Assembly (NCBI GenBank): GCA_034096865.1
Contig: JAWQFJ010014588.1
Span: forward strand, 1 to 27,500
Source of the DNA: Theodoxus fluviatilis
Lineage: Eukaryota; Mollusca; Gastropoda; Cycloneritida; Neritidae
Length of the DNA: 27,500 nucleotides
Direction: 5' to 3'
The translations under genes were made by a program, and so were the position numbers. Shown in pieces: positions 21,131 through 27,500 of this stretch. Under the pieces are notes generated by a model. The model was not told the origin of the DNA, made no database searches, and was given only the letters and a program-made list of their open reading frames with translations. Each line of letters starts with the position of its first letter. Within the stretch, counting starts at the first letter, position 1.

Positions 21131-21565
21131 TTACAATCTCGTTCACATATCACAAGCAGACAATCAGATACAAGCAAATCACGTAGGCAATCAACACTAG
21201 CAGCAAAATCACGTACAATCAGAGCAAGCATACAAACACAACATTAACAAGCAAGCAGGCAGAATAATCAAACACAGTTGAAGCAAGCATTCAACAAAAG
21301 AAAATAAACAAACAAGCAGGCTAAATAATCAAACACAATCAAACGGGCATACCAACACAGTAAATAAACAAGCAAGCAGACAACCAATCGACAATCTAAA
21401 CAAGAATGAAATAAGCAAATGAAGAGAACAAACAAGCAAGCAAACAGAAACGAGATAAGTGAATATTTTAAAAAAATGTACAAAATACAATTACGAGAAT
21501 ATGTACGAGGAGCTGTGAAGTTGAGCGGGTGGGGTCAGTGGGAGGGAGGGTGGGGGTGGGGGGGG
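21131..21565 (-). other. LINE 3' untranslated region
   Basis: The region lies between the stop after AYTSAK (minus strand, about 21,566) and the terminal hairpin. The plus strand is A/C-rich, with recurring CAAGCAAGCAGGC and AATAATCAAACACA words at 40-60 bp spacing. This suggests an old internal repeat in the UTR. Confidence 0.7.
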
Positions 21566-23384
21566 CTATTTGGCAGATGTGTATGCAAGAGAGAACAGGT
21601 GTGCCTTTAGATCAGCGCGGAAAGAGACAGACTCGGAAGAGGGATACAGACAAAGATTAGCAGGGAGAGAGTTCCAGACGAGAGGAGCAGAGGCAAAGAA
21701 AGAGCGGTCACCAAAAGATGATTTCATTTTACGAGGGACGAGGATGATGGTGTTTGCTGAAGAGCGAAGTGTTCTGCGTGGCGTGTGTCTATGAGGGCTG
21801 TGAGGTATGCGGGTCCTGTCTGTGTGAATGCGTTGAAAGATAAGCATGCAATTTTGTAAATGATACGTTCCTCGACACGGAGTCAGTGTAGTTTCTGAAG
21901 GTAGGGGGTGATATGCTCAAATTTGCGGACTCTACAGATCAGGCGAGCGGCGTTGTTCTACAGTTTTTGTAACCTGTCAATGAGATACTCGGGACAGCCA
22001 TAAAGCAGAGCATTACAATAATCTAGCTTGGATAGAATGAACGCTGAGACAAGGGTCTTGGCCGCTTGCTCAGAGAGATAGTGACGGATTGAACCGATGC
22101 GACGGAGCTCAAAGTTCACAGAACGAATTATGGTCTGAACCTGTACATGCATAGTGAGGTGGGAATCTAACGTAACGCCTAGATTTTTCATTGTGTTAGA
22201 AAAGGGAAAGTAGCATTGCCGATGGTGATGGACTCTGGGAGCTGGACAGAGGTAGACATGCGTGGTGAGGAGGCAACCATTACCTCGGTCTTCTCATCAT
22301 TTAATTTCAGCTTATTGAATGTCATCCATGACTTGACGTCAAGGACTCATGCTTGCATTGAGTGTATTAGAGTGTCGAAACTCTTGGGATCACCCGACTT
22401 TTGCGCCTGCGTATCATCTGCATAAGAATTATGAAGAACCGAATGGGCAGTCATGATATCTGCGAGAGGAGTGGTGTACAGAACAAATCAAACTGGTCCT
22501 AAGACCGACCCTTGTGGCACGCCATAGCGCAGCAGAGTAGGATCAGAAGTGTTATTGTTGATGGATTGGACAAGTACGACGAAAACCAGTTCAAGGCAGA
22601 TTCACTAACGCCAAACACAAATTCAAGACGGCTGATGAGAATAGCATGATCTATTGTGACAAATTCTGCTGATAAATCGAGCAGCGCCAGAATAGAGACT
22701 TCTCTTCTGTCTAGAGCACGTAGAAGGTCATTTACAATTTTCACTAAAGCTGTTTCTGTACTGTGTCCAGGCCGATACGCAGACTGTAGGGGGTTGAACA
22801 GTTGGTTGGACGTGAGGTGAGCAGAGGGTGGGGAGCACTACGTCTAAACACTCAAAGAGGAGGGGAGTTGGGATGGGGTCAAGTTCATATGTTTTAGGGA
22901 CGGAGTTAGACAAGATCTTGCGGACGTCTGATTCAGTGACAGGGGCGAAAGATTCTAGGAAATTGCCACTGAATGGTTTACCAAGGGGGTGTGGGACAGA
23001 AGGCTGAGAGTCAAGGTCCTCTCGCAGCTTATCTACCTTGGTCACGAAATAGTTAGAAAACACGCTGGGGAGTGAGGATGAGGGATACACCGTGGGAAGC
23101 TGGGTAGGGCTTTTTCTCGCACACAGATCATTGGTAATGTGATACAACTCCTTGCTAGACTTTGCCTCAGCGATTTGAGATGTGTAGCACATTGATTTTG
23201 CTTTATGGACAATGAACGTCACAAAATTCTTGGCCTTTATGTGCAACTGATGGTACACAGTCAAACCCGACTCCCTCCACTCTCTCTCTCGGCACGGCGC
23301 CGATCCCTCTTTGCCTGTAGCAGTTCATCTCCAAGAAGACCAAACCACGGAGTCACCCTCTTAGAGGACACTTTGCGCCTGGAA
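21566..23384 (-). pseudogene. Dead LINE ORF2 remnant: reverse transcriptase plus C-terminal domain
   Basis: ORF2 of non-LTR elements makes the endonuclease/reverse transcriptase that copies the element RNA at the target site. Here the minus strand retains the linker (about 23,264-22,830), then SNQLFNPLQSAYRPGHSTET and VKIVNDLLRALDRREVS. Motif A (22,646-22,684) reads LLDLSAEFVTIDH, where relatives usually have SAAFDTIDH. GVPQGSVLGP lies at 22,494-22,523 and the catalytic YADD box at 22,413-22,424. Downstream are LGVTLDSHLTMHVQV, SKLDYCNALLYGCPEYLIDR and the GDRSFF...WNSLP block (21,662-21,712). Frameshifts occur near 23,265, 22,800, 22,570, 22,205 and 21,795. In-frame stops follow GSVLGPV, HSMQA, DRLQKL and YLQKLH. 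An internal deletion joins VVLPTL to LTSNQLFNPLQ, removing roughly 60-80 residues, including the NYRPVSNL-type finger block expected there. It is not functional. Confidence 0.85.
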
Positions 23385-25706
23385 GTGTACGTGTGAGAGA
23401 TGTTTGCGTGGACAGTGTCCGTGTGAGAGATGTTTGTGTGGACAGCATACGTGTGAGAGATGTTTGTGTGGACAGTAGACGTGTGAGAGATGTTTGTGTG
23501 GACAGTATACGTGTGAGGGATGTTTGTGTGGACAGTGTCCGTGTGAGAGATGTTTGTGTGGACAGTATACTTGTGAGAGATGTTTGTATGGACAGTATGC
23601 GTGTGAGAGATGTTTGTGTGGACAGTATACGTGTGAGAGATGTTTGTGTGGACAGTATACGTGTGAGAGATGTTTGTGTGGACAGTATACGTGTGAGGGA
23701 TGTTTGTGTGGACATAATGCGTGTGAGAGATGTTTGTGTGGACAGTATACGTGTGAGGGATGTTTGTGTGGACATAATGCGTGTGAGAGATGTTTGTGTG
23801 GACAGTATACGTGTGAGAGATGTTTGTGTGGACATAATGCGTGTGAGAGATGTTTGTGTGGACAGTATACGTGTGAGTGATGTTTGTGTGGGCAGTATGC
23901 GTGTGAGAGATGTTTTTGTGGACAGTATGCGTGTGAGAGATGTTTTTGTGGACAGTATACGTGTGAGAGATGTTTGTGTGGACAGTGTACGTGTGAGAGA
24001 TGTTTGTGTGGACAGTATACGTGTGAGAGATGTTTGTGTGCACAGTATGCGTGTGAGAGATGTTTGTGTGGACAGTATACGTGTGACAGAGGTTTGTGTG
24101 GGCAGTATACGTGTGAGAGATGTTTGTGTGGACAGTATACGTGTGAGAGATGTTTTTGTGGACAGTGTACGTGTGAGAGATGTTTTTGTGGACAGTATGC
24201 GTGTGAGAGATGTTTTTGTGGACAGTAGACGTGTGAGAGATGTTTGTTTGGACAGTATACGTGTGAGAGATGTTTTTGTGGACAGTAGACGTGTGAGAGA
24301 TGTTTGTGTGGACAGTATACGTGTGAGAGATGTTTGTGTGAACAGTATACGTGTGAGAGATGTTTTTGTGGACAGTAGACGTGTGAGAGATGTTTTTGTG
24401 GACAGTATACGTGTGAGAGATGTTTGTGTGGACAGTATACGTGTGAGAGATGTTTGTGTGGACAGTATACGTGTGAGAGATGTTTGTGTGGACAGTATAC
24501 GTGTGAGAGATGTTTGTGTGGACAGTATACGTGTGAGAGATGTTTTTGTGGACAGTAGACGTGTGAGAGATGTTTTTGTGGACAGTGTACGTGTGAGAGA
24601 TGTTTGTGTGAACAGTATACGTGTGAGAGATGTTTGTGTGGACAGTATACGTGTGAGAGATGTTTGTGTGCACAATATGCGTGTGAGAGATGTTTGTGTG
24701 GACAGTATACGTGTGAGAGAGGTTTGTGTGGGCAGTATACGTGTGAGAGATGTTTGTGTGGACAGTATACGTGTGAGAGATGTTTGTGTGGACAGTATGC
24801 GTGTGAGAGATGTTTGTGTGGACAGTGTACGTGTGAGAGATGTTTGTGTGGACAGTATACGTGTGAGAGATGTTTGTGTGGACAGTATGCGTGTGAGAGA
24901 TGTTTGTGTGGACAATATACGTGTGAGAGATGTTTGTGTGGGCAGTATACGTGTGAGAGATGTTTGTGTGGACAGTATACGTGTGAGAGGTTGGTGTGGA
25001 CAGTATGCGTATGAGAGATGTTTGTGTGGACAGTATACGTGTGAGAGATGTTTGTGTGGACAGTATACTTGTGAGAGATGTTTGTGTGGACAGTATACGT
25101 GTGAGATATGTTTGTGTGGACAGTATACGTGTGAGAGATGTTTGTGTGGACATTATTTGTGTGAGAGATGTTTGTGTGGACAGTATACGTGTGAGAGATG
25201 TTTGTGTGGACAGTATACTTGTGAGAGATGTTTGTGTGGACAGTATACGTGTGAGAGATGTTTGTGTGGACAGTATCCGTGTGAGAGATGTTTGTGTGGA
25301 CAGTATACGTGTGAGAGAGGTTTGTGTGGACAGTATCCGTGTGAGAGAGGTTTGTGTGCACAGTATACGTGTGAGAGATGTTTGTGTGGACAGTATGCGT
25401 GTGAGAGATGTTTGTGTGGACAGTGTACGTGTGAGAGATGTTTGTGTGGACAGTATACTTGTGAGAGATGTTTGTGTGGACAGTATACGTGTGAGAGATG
25501 TTTGTGTGGACAGTGTACGTGTGAGAGATGTTCGTGTGGACAGTAGACGTGTGAGAGATGTTTGTGTGGACAGTATACGTGTGAGAGATGTTCGTGTGGA
25601 CAGTGTACGTGTGCGAGATGTTTGTGTGGGCATAATGCGTGTGAGAGATGTTTGAGTGGGCATAATGCGTCTGAGGGATGTTTGTGTGGACATAATGCGT
25701 GTGAGA
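23385..25706. repeat. 30-bp minisatellite, right block (~77 copies)
   Basis: This is the same 30-bp unit as the left block, more homogeneous and with very regular spacing. Local higher-order structure is visible. CATAATGCG variants alternate with standard units at 23,711, 23,771 and 23,831 (60-bp dimers). A CACAGTATGC unit, then a standard unit, then a GAGGTTTGTGTGGGCAG unit recurs 630 bp apart (24,031 and 24,661). The last copies (25,620-25,706) are CATAATGCG types. Long frames on both strands (up to 717 codons plus, 810 codons minus) reflect a stop-poor unit of length 3n and are not called genes. Confidence 0.95.
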
Positions 25707-26069
25707 AAATCTTTACCTAACTAGCACCAGTTGTCTGTGACGGGGGCAAGAACGCTGTTGGATGGGCCCGAGGTAGGAGGGATGATGAATGCTTGAGGGG
25801 GGGCACAGAGGTAGGGCTGGAGGGGGGGGGGGGGGTCATCTGCCACTCTAGAGCTCAATTCATCACCAGGATGGCAGTGAGCGCTGCCACAGGAAACATC
25901 CCGAACTGGAACAGTTGCGTTGCGCATGCGGAAAATGCCATAAATACCTATTCGGATTAATTATGTTTCAGCCGACTTATCAACCCACAGATCCAAAGAT
26001 ATGCGCGTTTTTTGCGTCGTTTTATTTGTGTGTGGCTGTAAAGCGGTGCTGCGTGGAAAACCAGTGAGA
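25707..26069. other. Unique spacer; no supported gene
   Basis: A 14-base G run lies at 25,822-25,835. A minus frame of 68 codons (25,721-25,927) is P-rich because of that run and shows no domain. It could be flanking host DNA beyond the satellite. Confidence 0.55.
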
Positions 26070-26075
26070 AAAACG

Positions 26076-26160
<85 letters not shown>

Positions 26161-26170
26161 AGAGAGAGAG
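26070..26170. repeat. GA dinucleotide microsatellite
   Basis: Near-continuous GA/AG is interrupted by a run of seven G at about 26,101-26,107 and by an AATGAG near 26,154. It passes directly into the CAGA/CAGC block. Confidence 0.95.
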
Positions 26171-26395
26171 GCAGACAGACATACAGCCAGACAGCCAGAC
26201 AGCCAGCCAGCCAGCCAGCCAGCCAGACAAATAGACAGACAGACAGAGTGAGAGGCAGACAGACAGACAGAGTTAGAGGCAGACAGACAGACAGACAGAG
26301 TGAGAGACAGACAGACAGACAAACAGAGTGAGAGATAGACAGACAGACGGACGGACGGACGGACAGACGGACGGACGGACGGACAGTCGGAGAAT
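26171..26395. repeat. Compound CAGA / CAGC / GACG tetranucleotide block
   Basis: CAGA repeats give way to CAGC (about 26,196-26,226). Four longer units follow, each an AGACAGACAGACAG run followed by AGTGAGAG or AGTTAGAG, and the block ends in GACG repeats (26,345-26,385). It is nested simple-sequence DNA. The S/L/C/V-rich minus frames across it are artefacts. Confidence 0.9.
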
Positions 26396-26411
26396 GAGAC
26401 AAAACATAGAT

Positions 26412-26530
26412 TATTACTTTTCAGAAACACCTGCTGTTTCTTGTGATATGATATTTACTTGTGATAAGTATATATTAGTTCTCACAAACTATTGCTGTTC
26501 CTTTGATGTGATATTTGCTTTAATAATTAC
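26412..26530. repeat. Diverged tandem duplication, 61-bp period
   Basis: TATTACTTTTCAGAAACACC with TGCTGTTTCTTGTGATATGA (from 26,412) resembles TATTAGTTCTCACAAACTA with TTGCTGTTCCTTTGATGTGA (from 26,473). A partial third relative, GTTACTTCTCACAAACTTGC, begins near 26,615. The duplication is old, judging by the mismatches. Confidence 0.7.
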
Positions 26531-26728
26531 GTAATTCCTGGGACTGCAGTAAAGTAGAACCCAAACATCGGAGTTAATGAAAGTCGTTTTAACACAAAGC
26601 GAGCACAATTACGTGTTACTTCTCACAAACTTGCGAATCATTGTATATGATGTACTTTCGTAATTATCAGTTTGTTCTCTCAGTCCCTTCTAAACCCGTG
26701 GTAACATGTTCAAATAAGTAGAATTGAT

Positions 26729-26790
26729 ACAAAGTACTGGTAACGTACAATGGTAAGCATGCGTCAGTGTCCACAAAGTACTGGTAACGT
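26729..26790. repeat. 18-bp direct repeat, 44-bp spacing
   Basis: ACAAAGTACTGGTAACGT occurs identically at 26,729-26,746 and 26,773-26,790. The 26 bp between the copies are unrelated. It could be a small duplication, or the remains of a target-site duplication with a short leftover insert. Confidence 0.85.
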
Positions 26791-26973
26791 GGCAGCGCAC
26801 TGAGGTCAGCAGACAAAGTCGTCAGACAGTGGCCAGGGGTTCCAAACTCAGACGTCACTACTGGTCTGCCACGCGACCTTGCCCTTGACGTCAGTGTGGG
26901 TCCGTGTGCCGTGTGGAAGACGCTGCGCAATGACATGAAAGCTCTATGAAGTCTGGCCACTCCAGCCGGCATG

Positions 26974-27014
26974 GCGCTCTCTGGCGCTCCCTGGCGCTCC
27001 CTGGCGCTCTCTCT
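26974..27014. repeat. Short 10-bp tandem array (CTGGCGCTCC)
   Basis: Four copies of CTGGCGCTCC or CTGGCGCTCT lie head to tail, about 45 bp before the terminal minisatellite. Confidence 0.85.
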
Positions 27015-27059
27015 TGTTTGATCCTCTCGTAAAGAAGAGCAGTTTTGTCCCTGCCTCTT

Positions 27060-27500
27060 TCGCTGTAGTTCTTCCCCCAACACCCTCCATCTCCACTGTA
27101 GTTCTTCCTCCAACACTCTCCATCTCCGCTGTAGTTCTTCCTCCAACACCCTCCATCTCCGCTGTAGTTCTTCCCCCAACACCCTCCATCTCCGCTGTCC
27201 CCCAACACCCTCCATCTCCGCTGTAGTTCTTCCCCCAACACCCACCATCTCCGCTGTAGTTCTTCCCCCAACACCCTCCATCTCCGCTGTAGTTCTTCCC
27301 CCAACACCCTCCATCTCCGCTGTAGTTCTTCCCCCAACACCCTCCACCTCCGCTGTCCCCCAACACCCTCCATCTCCGCTGTAGTTCTTCCCCCAACACC
27401 CTCCATCTCCGCTGTCCCCCAACACCCTCCATCTCCGCTGTAGTTCTTCCCCCAACACCCTCCATCTCCGCTGTAGTTCTTCCCCCAACACCCTCCATCT
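27060..27500. repeat. 33/26-bp minisatellite, continues past window end
   Basis: The 33-bp unit is GCTGTAGTTCTTCCCCC followed by AACACCCTCCATCTCC. Three units (near 27,195, 27,354 and 27,412) lack AGTTCTT and are 26 bp long. About 14 copies are visible and the array is cut by the window edge. A minus frame stays open through the array and for about 130 further codons to 26,667. That tail has no motif I recognise, so it is described but not called as a gene. Confidence 0.95.

Larger units (their letters stand above)
21014..23384 (-). mobile_element. 5'-truncated CR1/L2-like non-LTR retrotransposon (LINE) in a satellite
   Basis: On the minus strand, from right to left, the sequence shows several parts. 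First is a post-endonuclease linker (TPWFG, then LLQAKRDRRRAER, then LTVYHQLHIKAKNFV). Then come reverse transcriptase blocks, a C-terminal domain with GDRSFFASAPLVWNSLP, and a roughly 550-bp T/G-rich 3' UTR. A terminal hairpin and a TAA/TTA microsatellite tail end the element. This order and the C-terminal motif are characteristic of CR1/L2/Rex1-type LINEs. The N-terminal endonuclease is missing: the element starts abruptly at about 23,384, next to the 30-bp repeat, as expected from incomplete reverse transcription. The 30-bp array continues on the other side nearly in phase, so the element inserted into a pre-existing satellite. A GGA at both junctions may be the trace of a target-site duplication but is too short to prove it. 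Confidence 0.88.

Noticed and set aside
23261..25693. Minus frames of 810, 666 and 520 codons and a plus frame of 717 codons
   Set aside because: Five of six frames of a 3n-length stop-poor unit are open at once. The only meaningful residues at the end of the longest frame belong to the LINE linker.
25721..25927. 68-codon minus frame as the missing 5' part of the LINE
   Set aside because: It shows no endonuclease motif, and its proline block comes from a 14-base G run. The LINE copy is adequately explained by 5' truncation.

Overview
The window looks like intergenic or heterochromatin-like DNA from an animal, most plausibly a marine invertebrate such as a mollusc. The basis is a degenerate CR1/L2-type LINE, long simple-sequence tracts, very abundant minisatellites, and no convincing intact protein gene, operon or RNA gene. 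The taxon is an inference from repeat style; nothing in the window fixes a species.

Left part (1-10,700): mostly unannotatable sequence broken up by low-complexity blocks. These are a degenerate CTGT-type tract (about 140-745), a small 15-bp array (906-980), a cryptic degenerate ~60-bp tandem repeat (3717-3958), a GACAGACGGATG array (4001-4084), a CA microsatellite (5503-5579), a noisy ~28-bp minisatellite (5672-6715) and a noisy GT/GG-rich minisatellite (about 7890-10,080). A weak minus-strand coding-like stretch at 4850-5205 may be an old transposase fragment.

Middle (10,700-21,012): six unrelated tandem arrays follow one another with little unique DNA between them. They are a polypurine GGGAA pentamer tract (~1.9 kb), a 13-bp array built on CTGATGACGTGG (~0.64 kb), a 29-bp array (~4.2 kb, with a 43-bp variant unit and ~1.03-1.06 kb higher-order duplications), a 40-bp array (5 copies), a 19-bp array (~26 copies) and a 30-bp array. 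The long open frames across these arrays are by-products of stop-free repeat units, not genes.

Right part (21,013-27,500): a 5'-truncated, minus-strand, dead CR1/L2-like LINE (21,014-23,384) splits the 30-bp array, which resumes almost in phase and runs to about 25,706. The LINE keeps a recognisable reverse transcriptase (GVPQGSVLGP, YADD), a C-terminal domain, a 3' UTR, a 3'-terminal hairpin and a TAA-type microsatellite tail. It also carries stops, frameshifts and an internal RT deletion. After that come GA and CAGA/CAGC/GACG simple repeats, a diverged 61-bp duplication and a 33/26-bp minisatellite that runs off the window end.

No genes work together here. The biology on show is satellite birth and amplification, plus one retrotransposon insertion into a satellite. 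Several left-hand arrays look so indel-ridden that uncorrected long-read consensus is a serious alternative to genuine decay.
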